Positions 1 to 6,055 of a stretch of 6,836 bases of DNA are shown one piece after another. The position numbers were made by a program, and so were the translations under genes. Location of the stretch: positions 1 to 6,836 of the forward strand of contig CAZEHZ010000116.1 of assembly GCA_964512385.1 (NCBI GenBank). The letters run 5' to 3'. The notes beneath the pieces were generated by a model, which was given only the letters and a program-made list of their open reading frames with translations, searched no databases and was not told the origin of the DNA. Numbering within the stretch: position 1 is the stretch's first letter; each line of letters starts with the position of its first letter. The stretch is from CALXXL01 sp964512385 (lineage in GTDB: Bacteria > Verrucomicrobiota > Lentisphaeria > Victivallales > Victivallaceae).

Positions 1-2217
1 TGTGTTTTCGAGTGCAGTGTTGATAGAAGCAACATCACGAGAAGATTTTTGTTTATCGGGCAGGAGTTTTGCGGTGTGCTGATGGTGTCGTTTACAACGC
101 CGCACACGTTTCAAAATTCAGATGAAAACTTTATGCGGTCGATGGGTAATGTGGTGGCGCTGGCGTTGATTCGGGAGCGGCAAAATTTGGCGGTTAAACA
201 GTATGAATATGAAAATCAAATGATTTTAGATAAGGTAAATATTCCGCTGATGTTGTTCAACTCCGCAGGCCGAATAGTGCGGGCCAACGCTTCGGCGCAG
301 GCCTGGCTGGGGGATATAGACCAGAATGCGCCGTATATATGTTGTAAATTAAAAAACTGTCATCTGCCGCCCGCTGAATGTCCGGTGGCGCAAAGTTTTG
401 TAACAGGCAAACCGCAGCAGCATTTTGAGCAGTTTAACGGCGTTGATTATATTATTGACGCCCGGCCGCTTTTGGATGAAAATGGCAATGTGATTAATAC
501 CGTAGTCAGTGCTTTTGATATCAGCAAGCAGCAGAATTTACTGCATAACCAGCAGGTAATAAATGACTGTTTGGCTAATTTGGTGCGGGAGGGTGACATG
601 AAACAGGCCATTGAAATTTCGCTGAAAGAGATTTGCACCAGAATCGGAGCAGAGCATTGTTATATCTTCCAGTTCGATACCGAAGAAAAGAATATTTCGT
701 GTTTTTCGGAATATTCCGATGACGGCAAGACGATCTTGTTTGAGCGGTATCAGAAATATGCCTATTCAACTGAACCGAATTTTGAAGTACGGTTTGCCGA
801 CAATGATATTCTGGCATTTCCAGACCTTGCCCACACATATGAGGCCGACGGCTTGAACAGCTTTAAGGATTTTATTTTAAAGCATCAAGTAAAGTCCTTA
901 TACACACATAAAATCATGCTGAATAATAAATTCTGGGGCTATGTGGGGTTGTTATTTTGCCGGGAGGCGCGGGAATTATCTGAAGACGAGGTAAAGTTTT
1001 TCGGTTCGGTGGCATTCTGTATTGAATTGATGCTGGTACGCAGCGAGTTTCAAAAACAAATTTGGTCGGCGTTGGAACAGGCGAAAACGGCCGAGAAAGC
1101 CAAGAGCATGTTTTTAGCCTCGATGAGTCATGAAATCCGTACTCCGCTGAATGCGGTGATCGGCTTTGCGGAATTGCTGAAAAGCAATGACCTGCCGACG
1201 GATGTTCAGAAGGATTATTTAAATGGTATTTCAGAGGCCGGCAATGCGTTGCTGGCGTTGATAAATGATGTGTTGGACTTGTCTAAATTAGAGGCGGGGC
1301 AGGTGGCGTTTGTGCCGGAACAGGTGGATTTTTTAGAATTATTAAACGAGTTAAATAGTATTTTTCGTCAAAAATGCATCGGAAAAGGGCTGTTTTTGAA
1401 CCTTAATGTGGCCAAAAATATGCCGTTAATCTGGATTGATAAACTGCGGGTGCGGCAAATATTATTTAATTTGATTGGTAATGCGGTAAAATTTACCTCG
1501 CACGGCGGCATTACCGTTAAGGCCGATTTTACGGTGCAGAATGAATCAGATGGTATTTTGAACTTTGCGGTTATTGACACCGGGTGCGGAATTTCTGAGG
1601 CGGATCAGAAGAATTTATTCCAGCTTTTTGTTCAGGCCAATGCGATCCGTGGTACAAAAATGGCCGATGGCGGTACCGGATTAGGGTTGGCGATTTGCCA
1701 GCGCCTGGCCGGGAAAATGGACGGCGAGATTAAATTAACCAGCAAACTGGGCGAAGGTTCGGCTTTTTCGGTAACTTTAAAAAGTATAAAGTATAATGCT
1801 GTAACTCATTCTGGAATAACGCATAAAGCAGAAACAGTCAATATTTCACCGCTGAAAAAAATCAATGTTTTGGCAATTGATGATGTGGCGATGAACTTAA
1901 AAGTTATTGCCGCACTGCTTAAGAATTTAGGTGTAACAGCTTTGGTGGCATCTAATGCAGATGAGGCAATGCGGATTTTGACGGAACATAAAATTGATTC
2001 CATTTTAACGGATTTATGGATGCCTGGAATGAACGGCGCCGAATTTGCCTTGGTGGTCCGCCGCAACCCGAAGTATGCAAAAATTAAGATTGCGGCGGTT
2101 ACGGCGGATACTCAAAGTACGGATAATTTTGATATGTCCGTCTTTGACGCGGTTTTACCCAAGCCGATTACCGGGGCTAAATTGCGTGAATTTTTAGCCA
2201 AAACCGAGGCAAAATGA
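1..2217 (+). CDS. Hybrid sensor histidine kinase (GAF-PAS-GAF-HisKA-HATPase-REC), 5' end outside window
   Basis: Two-component hybrid kinase, C-terminal 738 residues. The frame has no stop back to base 1; a TTG at 49 lies inside a GAF-like segment, so it is probably not the start. Numbering from base 1: end of a GAF domain to about 65; PAS about 74-176; GAF about 180-355; HisKA with phospho-acceptor His377 in a SHEIRTPLN motif; HATPase with N-box around Asn494, G1 box (DTGCGIS) from Asp526 and G2 box (GGTGLGLAI) from Gly557; receiver about 618-735 with acidic pair Asp627/Asp628, phospho-acceptor Asp671, Thr701 and Lys721. All catalytic residues are present, so autophosphorylation and His-to-Asp transfer should work. 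No transmembrane segment is visible, but the missing N-terminus could hold one. No DNA-binding output follows the receiver, so a separate Hpt or regulator is expected. The PAS domain carries four clustered cysteines. The ligand is unknown, and a link to the downstream sugar operon is only positional. Confidence 0.93.
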   Translation, partial: CVFECSVDRSNITRRFLFIGQEFCGVLMVSFTTPHTFQNSDENFMRSMGNVVALALIRERQNLAVKQYEYENQMILDKVNIPLMLFNSAGRIVRANASAQAWLGDIDQNAPYICCKLKNCHLPPAECPVAQSFVTGKPQQHFEQFNGVDYIIDARPLLDENGNVINTVVSAFDISKQQNLLHNQQVINDCLANLVREGDMKQAIEISLKEICTRIGAEHCYIFQFDTEEKNISCFSEYSDDGKTILFERYQKYAYSTEPNFEVRFADNDILAFPDLAHTYEADGLNSFKDFILKHQVKSLYTHKIMLNNKFWGYVGLLFCREARELSEDEVKFFGSVAFCIELMLVRSEFQKQIWSALEQAKTAEKAKSMFLASMSHEIRTPLNAVIGFAELLKSNDLPTDVQKDYLNGISEAGNALLALINDVLDLSKLEAGQVAFVPEQVDFLELLNELNSIFRQKCIGKGLFLNLNVAKNMPLIWIDKLRVRQILFNLIGNAVKFTSHGGITVKADFTVQNESDGILNFAVIDTGCGISEADQKNLFQLFVQANAIRGTKMADGGTGLGLAICQRLAGKMDGEIKLTSKLGEGSAFSVTLKSIKYNAVTHSGITHKAETVNISPLKKINVLAIDDVAMNLKVIAALLKNLGVTALVASNADEAMRILTEHKIDSILTDLWMPGMNGAEFALVVRRNPKYAKIKIAAVTADTQSTDNFDMSVFDAVLPKPITGAKLREFLAKTEAK

Positions 2218-2269
2218 GCAGGTTTTAACCCCTTTACCGGGAAAATTCATAATTTATCCGCAATGATAC

Positions 2270-2298
2270 TTGACGAAACTCCATTGTGGCGATATCTT
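2270..2298 (+). promoter_or_regulatory. Candidate sigma70-type promoter for the rfbF-rfbH-GT2 operon
   Basis: TTGACG at 2270-2275 matches the -35 consensus at five of six bases. It is followed after exactly 17 nt by TATCTT at 2293-2298 (four of six matches to TATAAT). Transcription would start near 2305, giving a leader of about 32 nt before the ATG at 2337. It lies in the gap after the kinase gene and before a tightly packed operon, where a promoter is expected. No convincing intrinsic terminator was seen after the kinase, so read-through from upstream is also possible. The call is by eye only. Confidence 0.45.
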
Positions 2299-2325
2299 TA
2301 CTCTTGAGTAATATTAACGTTTATT

Positions 2326-2330
2326 TGAGG
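2326..2330 (+). promoter_or_regulatory. Ribosome binding site deciding the rfbF start
   Basis: TGAGG lies 6 nt before the ATG at 2337, a normal Shine-Dalgarno spacing. The in-frame GTG at 2286 has no such site and would lie upstream of the proposed -10 box, so the ATG is preferred. A second ATG at 2343 is two codons further on and less well spaced. Confidence 0.6.
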
Positions 2331-2336
2331 ATTGCA

Positions 2337-3158
2337 ATGATTATGGAAAATTCCGGCAAAATGCCGCCGGTTATGATTTTATGCGGCGGGCAGGGGACTC
2401 GTTTGCGTGATGTTACCGAGTTACTGCCCAAACCCATGGTGCCGATTGGCGAACAGCCGATTGTATGGCATATTATGAAAACCTATGCCGCCTTTGGCGT
2501 GCGGCGGTTTATCTTATGCTTAGGCTATAAACGGGAAGCATTTGTGGACTATTTTATGAATTATCACATGCGCACCGCCGATGCCACCATTACTTTGGGG
2601 CATAATCCGCAGGTAAAATTTCATACCGCCGGTGATGAGGCGGACTGGGAGGTAACTTTGGCCGGAACCGGGCTGGAGTCGATGACCGGAGCCAGAATTT
2701 TCCGGGCGGCTAAATATCTGGCGCCGGATGAACAGAATTTCTTTTTAACTTACGGCGACGGTCTATGCGATATTGATTTGGCCGACTTGTATAAAAATCA
2801 TTGTGCGTCCGGCAAGTTATTAACCATCACCGCCGTTCACCCGGAAGCCCGATTCGGTGAAATGATTATTGATGACCATAATGAGGTAAAAGGATTTGAG
2901 GAAAAGCCGGCACGCACCAACGGCTATATTAATGGCGGTTATATGGTTATGAATCGCAGGTTTATTGACCGCTTTTTAAGCAATGATGCGGATTTGAGTT
3001 TAGAGCAGACTCCAATGCTGAATGCGGTAAAAGCCCGTGAAATGCAGGTGTATAAGCACCAAAGTTTTTGGCAGTGCATGGATAATCCGCGTGAGTATAT
3101 GTTACTTAATGACTTATGGCGCCGTGGCAATGCGCCGTGGACTAAATTTTGGCGGTGA
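2337..3158 (+). CDS. rfbF: Glucose-1-phosphate cytidylyltransferase
   Basis: Makes CDP-glucose from glucose 1-phosphate and CTP (EC 2.7.7.33), the first committed step to CDP-linked deoxyhexoses; cytoplasmic. The 273-residue protein fits the family, slightly longer than the roughly 257-residue enteric enzyme as I recall it because of a short N-terminal extension. Visible features: nucleotide-binding loop GGQGTR at residues 17-22, Lys32-Pro33-Met34 of the sugar-nucleotidyltransferase signature, the WHIMK segment, the YGDG motif with Asp141 (probable metal site), an FEEKP motif, an INGGYMV segment, and a C-terminal FWQCMDNPRE stretch typical of RfbF. These last features separate it from glucose-1-phosphate thymidylyl- and uridylyltransferases. 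The start was chosen at 2337 by its RBS. rfbH begins 2 nt after the stop, so the two are almost surely co-transcribed and translationally coupled. The usual next gene, rfbG, is absent at this junction. Confidence 0.92.
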   Translation: MIMENSGKMPPVMILCGGQGTRLRDVTELLPKPMVPIGEQPIVWHIMKTYAAFGVRRFILCLGYKREAFVDYFMNYHMRTADATITLGHNPQVKFHTAGDEADWEVTLAGTGLESMTGARIFRAAKYLAPDEQNFFLTYGDGLCDIDLADLYKNHCASGKLLTITAVHPEARFGEMIIDDHNEVKGFEEKPARTNGYINGGYMVMNRRFIDRFLSNDADLSLEQTPMLNAVKAREMQVYKHQSFWQCMDNPREYMLLNDLWRRGNAPWTKFWR

Positions 3159-3160
3159 AT

Positions 3161-4513
3161 ATGAGTGATAAACTAATCCGGTTGCGGCAAGAAATTCTGG
3201 CTAAAACCGCCGAGTACTGCCGTTTGATGCAGTCGGAACAAAATGACTCTTTTGTGCCGGGCGAGACCCGCATAAACTATGCCGGGCGAATTTTTGATGA
3301 ACAGGAAATGACCAATTTGGCGGAGGCCGGATTGGAGTTTTGGCTGACTGCCGGCCGCTATACGGCGGAGTTTGAACAAAAATTAGCGGAGTTTCTGCAA
3401 ATAAAATATGCGTTGCTGGTGAATTCCGGCTCATCGGCTAACTTGTTGGCTTTTATGGCGTTGACTTCTCATCTTTTGCCGCCGGAACGTCGAATCATGC
3501 GTGGCGATGAAGTTATTACCGTGGCGTGTGCCTTCCCCACCACCGTGTCGCCCATCGTGCAATTCGGCGCCGTGCCGGTGTTTGTGGATGTGGCGGTAAA
3601 TACGGCCAATATTGATGTGGAACAGTTGGCTATGGCGGTGTCTGGCCGCACCAAGGCGGTGATGCTGGCACACACGCTGGGCAATCCGTTCAACATCATG
3701 GCGGTAAAGGAGTTTTGCCAAAAGCATCAACTGTGGTTGATTGAAGATAATTGCGATGCGTTAGGCTCAATATATAACGGAAAATATACCGGTACCTGGG
3801 GCGATATCGGAACGTCCAGTTTCTATCCGCCGCACCATATTACCATGGGGGAGGGCGGCGCGGTATATACGGATAATCCGTTGCTGTACAAGATTATGCG
3901 TTCTTTGCGCGACTGGGGGCGGGAGTGCAGTTGCCCGTCTGGAGTGGATAATGTGTGCGGTAAGCGTTTTTCCGGACAATTCGGCAGTTTGCCAACCGGA
4001 TATGACCATAAATATGTTTACAGCCATCTGGGATATAACTTGAAAGCGACCGATTTACAGGCCGCCATCGGCGTGGCGCAGTTGGAAAAATTAGCCGTTT
4101 TCGGGCGGAAACGCCGGGAAAATTTTCAGCTTTTAACCCGCTATCTGGCCGATTTGCCGGACATTCAACTGCCGTTAGCCGCAGAAAACAGCGATCCGGC
4201 CTGGTTCGGTTTTTTGATTACGCTGACTCCGGCGGCCAAATTCAGCCGCAATATGTTGACGGTATATTTGGAGCGGCACCGGATTCAAACCCGCAATCTG
4301 TTTGCCGGTAACTTATTGCGGCACCCATGCTTTGAAGGATTGAAGCGCAATCAGGATTATCGCCAAATTGGAGATTTACCCAATACGGATTATTTAATGA
4401 CACGGGCGTTATGGATTGGCGTTTATCCCGGTATGACGCCGGAAAAATTGCAATATATGGCAGATAAAATTCGGGAATTTTGTTTGGCTGAACGGCACGG
4501 AAAAGAAATATGA
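3161..4513 (+). CDS. rfbH: CDP-4-keto-6-deoxyglucose 3-dehydrase (E1), PLP and [2Fe-2S] enzyme
   Basis: Belongs to the DegT/DnrJ/EryC1 (aspartate aminotransferase fold) sugar enzymes, but is the dehydrase branch: it removes the C-3 hydroxyl of CDP-4-keto-6-deoxyglucose via a PMP adduct, with electrons supplied by reductase E3, on the way to 3,6-dideoxyhexoses. In 450 residues (Yersinia E1 is about 437), the usual PLP lysine is replaced by histidine in YPPHHITMGEGG (His225, followed by His226), the hallmark of this branch. Cys198, Cys256, Cys258 and Cys266 have spacing C-x57-C-x1-C-x7-C, which I recall as the E1 iron-sulfur motif. IEDNCDALG around Asp199 and GYNLKATDLQAAIG are also family signatures. 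ATG 3161 (weak GGCGG upstream) was chosen over the TTG at 3149, which lies inside rfbF. It overlaps the next gene by 4 nt. No E3 reductase is in the window. ColD-like dehydratases share the His but lack the Cys cluster. Confidence 0.93.
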   Translation: MSDKLIRLRQEILAKTAEYCRLMQSEQNDSFVPGETRINYAGRIFDEQEMTNLAEAGLEFWLTAGRYTAEFEQKLAEFLQIKYALLVNSGSSANLLAFMALTSHLLPPERRIMRGDEVITVACAFPTTVSPIVQFGAVPVFVDVAVNTANIDVEQLAMAVSGRTKAVMLAHTLGNPFNIMAVKEFCQKHQLWLIEDNCDALGSIYNGKYTGTWGDIGTSSFYPPHHITMGEGGAVYTDNPLLYKIMRSLRDWGRECSCPSGVDNVCGKRFSGQFGSLPTGYDHKYVYSHLGYNLKATDLQAAIGVAQLEKLAVFGRKRRENFQLLTRYLADLPDIQLPLAAENSDPAWFGFLITLTPAAKFSRNMLTVYLERHRIQTRNLFAGNLLRHPCFEGLKRNQDYRQIGDLPNTDYLMTRALWIGVYPGMTPEKLQYMADKIREFCLAERHGKEI

Positions 4514-5445
4514 AAAAGAAAATTTCTATTGTATCGTCTTGTTATAATGAAGAGAAAAATCTGCCGGATTTTTACCAGCGCTGTAAACAGGTGCTGGATA
4601 AATTCCCGGATTACGAGTATGAATTTGTCGTGGCTGATAATTTGTCCACCGACGATTCCCGTGCGGTTTTACGCCGCTTAGCGATGGCGGACAATAAATT
4701 TAAGGTGATTTTAAACTCGAATAATTTTGGTCATATCCGTTCGCCGTTTAACGCTTTTCTGGCGGCGACCGGAGATGCGGTGATTACGTTATGCTCTGAT
4801 TTACAGGAGCCGCCGGAGGTAATTGAGCAATTTATCCGGGAGTGGGAAAACGGCTATAAGGTGGTAATCGGCGTGCGCAGCGGCACTAAAGCTAATGTTT
4901 TAGTGGAGCAGTTACGGCGATTATACTATAAACTTTTAGCACAAATGTCGGGCGGCGAGCAAATTATTCCGTGCTTTACCGGGTTTGGGCTTTATGACCG
5001 CCAATTTGTGGAGGCGGTTAAACTTTATCATGAACCGTATCCGTATTTTCGCGGACTGGTGGGCGAAATTGGCTTAAAACGGCTGGAAGTACCGTTTGTG
5101 CAGGATAAACGCCGTTATGGTAAAACTCATAATAACTTATTTACGTTATATGACATGGCGATGACCGGGCTGGTTAATCATACCAAGTTGCCGCTGCGTT
5201 TGGCGGTTTTGGCCGGAACTTTAATCGGCGTGTGCAGTTTTTTGGCGGCGCTGGTATATTTTGTGTTAAAACTGATTTGGTGGAATACGTTTTCGCTGGG
5301 CTTGGCGCCGATGGTTATCGGTATGTTTTTCCTGTCCGGGGTGCAACTGTTATTTGTGGGGATAATCGGCGAATATTTAGGTGCAATCTGGACTCAAGTA
5401 AAAAATCGTCCGCTGGTAATTGAAGAAGAGCGGATAAATTTTTAG
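4510..5445 (+). CDS. GtrB/ArnC-like membrane glycosyltransferase, family 2
   Basis: 311-residue GT2 enzyme of the polyprenyl-phosphate sugar transferase type. Such proteins typically move a sugar from a nucleotide donor onto undecaprenyl phosphate at the cytoplasmic face of the inner membrane. Residues 5 to about 170 form the GT-A domain: SSCYNEEKNL near the start, Asp43 in VADNLSTDDS, and SDLQEPPE with Asp97 as the metal/nucleotide site. RRYGKTHNN at 201-209 fits the conserved basic acceptor-side motif of the family. Two hydrophobic segments follow (about 229-256 and 264-290), then a short cytoplasmic tail containing GEYLGAIW and VKNRPLVIEEE, as in GtrB. Its ATG overlaps the rfbH stop (ATGA at 4510-4513), and the upstream purine run GGAAAAG is weak, so translation is probably coupled. 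By context the donor could be a CDP-dideoxyhexose, CDP-glucose or UDP-glucose; the sequence does not decide. No GtrA-like flippase is present. Confidence 0.85.
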   Translation: MKKKISIVSSCYNEEKNLPDFYQRCKQVLDKFPDYEYEFVVADNLSTDDSRAVLRRLAMADNKFKVILNSNNFGHIRSPFNAFLAATGDAVITLCSDLQEPPEVIEQFIREWENGYKVVIGVRSGTKANVLVEQLRRLYYKLLAQMSGGEQIIPCFTGFGLYDRQFVEAVKLYHEPYPYFRGLVGEIGLKRLEVPFVQDKRRYGKTHNNLFTLYDMAMTGLVNHTKLPLRLAVLAGTLIGVCSFLAALVYFVLKLIWWNTFSLGLAPMVIGMFFLSGVQLLFVGIIGEYLGAIWTQVKNRPLVIEEERINF

Positions 5446-5450
5446 TTAGG

Positions 5451-5501
5451 CGATAATGCAAAAATGCCTTGTTACAACAAAAATCACCTTTTGCATTATC
5501 G
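5451..5501. repeat. Perfect 13-bp inverted repeat in the convergent gap
   Basis: CGATAATGCAAAA (5451-5463) and its exact reverse complement TTTTGCATTATCG (5489-5501) are separated by 25 nt. The spacer contains a small nested repeat, TTGTT-AC-AACAA (5469-5480). The outer pairing could extend by three pairs past one mismatch (5447-5449 with 5503-5505). It begins 6 nt after the stop of the + strand glycosyltransferase, where a terminator is expected, but no T-run follows it on either strand. It may be a non-canonical or bidirectional terminator, an mRNA 3' stabilising stem, or a remnant repeat. Confidence 0.7.
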
Positions 5502-5509
5502 GCTATGTT

Positions 5510-5536
5510 ATAATATGTTTACATGAAACATATTAT
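5510..5536. repeat. Perfect 11-bp inverted repeat with 5-nt loop
   Basis: ATAATATGTTT (5510-5520) and AAACATATTAT (5526-5536) are exact reverse complements around the loop ACATG. The stem is almost all A/T with no T-run after it, so it is a poor intrinsic terminator. It lies 8 nt after the preceding repeat and 30 nt beyond the stop of the minus-strand small gene, which makes a paired termination or operator-like role possible. TATAAT occurs at 5509-5514 but has no matching -35. Confidence 0.65.
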
Positions 5537-5566
5537 GTGTAGGATAGACTCCGGTTTTGTACTGAG

Positions 5567-5950
5567 CTAATCCAAATCCTGCTGCGGCCCGTTAATCGGT
5601 TCCGGGAAGGACTGCGGATTTAACGGCTGTTGCGGAATCGGCGCCGTGCCTATGGTGGTTGGAATCAGCTGAGCGGATAACAACGTCGGATTATTATTCA
5701 TCTCAACTTCAGCCTGTAAAAGCCACATTTGGCCGGTTTGCGTGTCCAGCACCGTTATTGTGTGCATGGTATATGGCTCGTCGCTGGCTTGACTTGCCAC
5801 ATCCACCAGGCCGGACATCATTACATAGCGTGCCGCCGGATAGGTCTGCGTATTGCCGCCGGAGCCATCCTGCGCCGTAGCGTAAATACCTGCACATAAA
5901 GCAACTGCACATACTCCGCCCAACCAGTAGATACTTTTTGACTTAATCAT
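5567..5950 (-). CDS. Small secreted (periplasmic) protein of unknown function
   Basis: 127-residue protein that I do not recognise. The start is fixed by a strong RBS (AGGAGGGG) 6 nt before the ATG at 5950; an in-frame upstream TTG at 6001 would add 17 unlikely residues. Residues 1-26 form a Sec signal peptide: basic start (MIKSKS), hydrophobic core to about 22, then Ala24-Thr25-Ala26 as a likely signal peptidase I site before Gln27. Cys14 and Cys19 are inside the signal and do not make a lipobox, so a lipoprotein is unlikely; the mature part has no cysteine. The mature protein is about 101 residues: a Gly/Ser/Thr linker, a probable beta-rich middle (about 40-98) with VLDTQTGQMWLL, and a Pro/Gln/Asn-rich acidic tail (about 103-127). 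DT-x-TG-x-x-W resembles a turn common in small periplasmic beta proteins, but no function follows from that. It lies downstream of, and on the same strand as, a GT4 glycosyltransferase, with its own candidate promoter. Confidence 0.8.
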   Translation of the reverse strand: MIKSKSIYWLGGVCAVALCAGIYATAQDGSGGNTQTYPAARYVMMSGLVDVASQASDEPYTMHTITVLDTQTGQMWLLQAEVEMNNNPTLLSAQLIPTTIGTAPIPQQPLNPQSFPEPINGPQQDLD

Positions 5951-5956
5951 GATACA

Positions 5957-5964
5957 CCCCTCCT
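5957..5964 (-). promoter_or_regulatory. Strong ribosome binding site for the small secreted protein
   Basis: On the minus strand AGGAGGGG lies 6 nt upstream of the ATG at 5950. It is the strongest Shine-Dalgarno match in the window and decides the start. It suggests higher translation than for the weakly preceded genes of the + strand operon. Confidence 0.8.
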
Positions 5965-6003
5965 GTGATTGATGAAAAAAACTGCAAAATTCCTCTATCA
6001 ATC

Positions 6004-6031
6004 AATATAACGGGGAATAAAAAAAATGCAA
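6004..6031 (-). promoter_or_regulatory. Candidate promoter for the small secreted protein
   Basis: On the minus strand TTGCAT (6031-6026) is followed after 16 nt by TATATT (6009-6004), five of six matches to TATAAT. It lies in a very AT-rich 105-nt gap between the glycosyltransferase stop and the small gene. AT-rich sequence gives such matches easily, so this is tentative. The same stretch holds the near-palindrome TGCAAATTGCA (6027-6037) flanked by A-runs. Confidence 0.35.
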
Positions 6032-6055
6032 ATTGCAAAAATAAACAAAATTACG

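Noticed and set aside
2221..2246. A terminator after the kinase gene (GGTTTTAACC and CCC...GGG pairs)
   Set aside because: The stems are only 3-4 bp with very small loops and lack a following T-run.
2286..2336. A longer rfbF start at the GTG at 2286
   Set aside because: No RBS, the segment lies over the proposed -10 box, and the extra 17 residues precede the normal family N-terminus; the ATG at 2337 has TGAGG 6 nt upstream.
3431..3730. A 99-residue His/Arg-rich open frame on the minus strand inside rfbH
   Set aside because: It is antisense to a well-conserved enzyme, its composition mirrors the coding strand, and it has no RBS or neighbours to support it.
5232..5423. A 63-codon + strand frame inside the family 2 glycosyltransferase
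   Set aside because: It overlaps the conserved C-terminal membrane part in another frame and has no RBS.
5585..5625. A GGTTCC stretch resembling a tRNA T-arm
   Set aside because: No acceptor, D or anticodon arms can be drawn around it, and it lies within the small protein gene.
5951..6001. A 17-residue N-terminal extension of the small secreted protein from a TTG at 6001
   Set aside because: It would bury the signal peptide inside the protein and ignore the strong RBS before the ATG at 5950.
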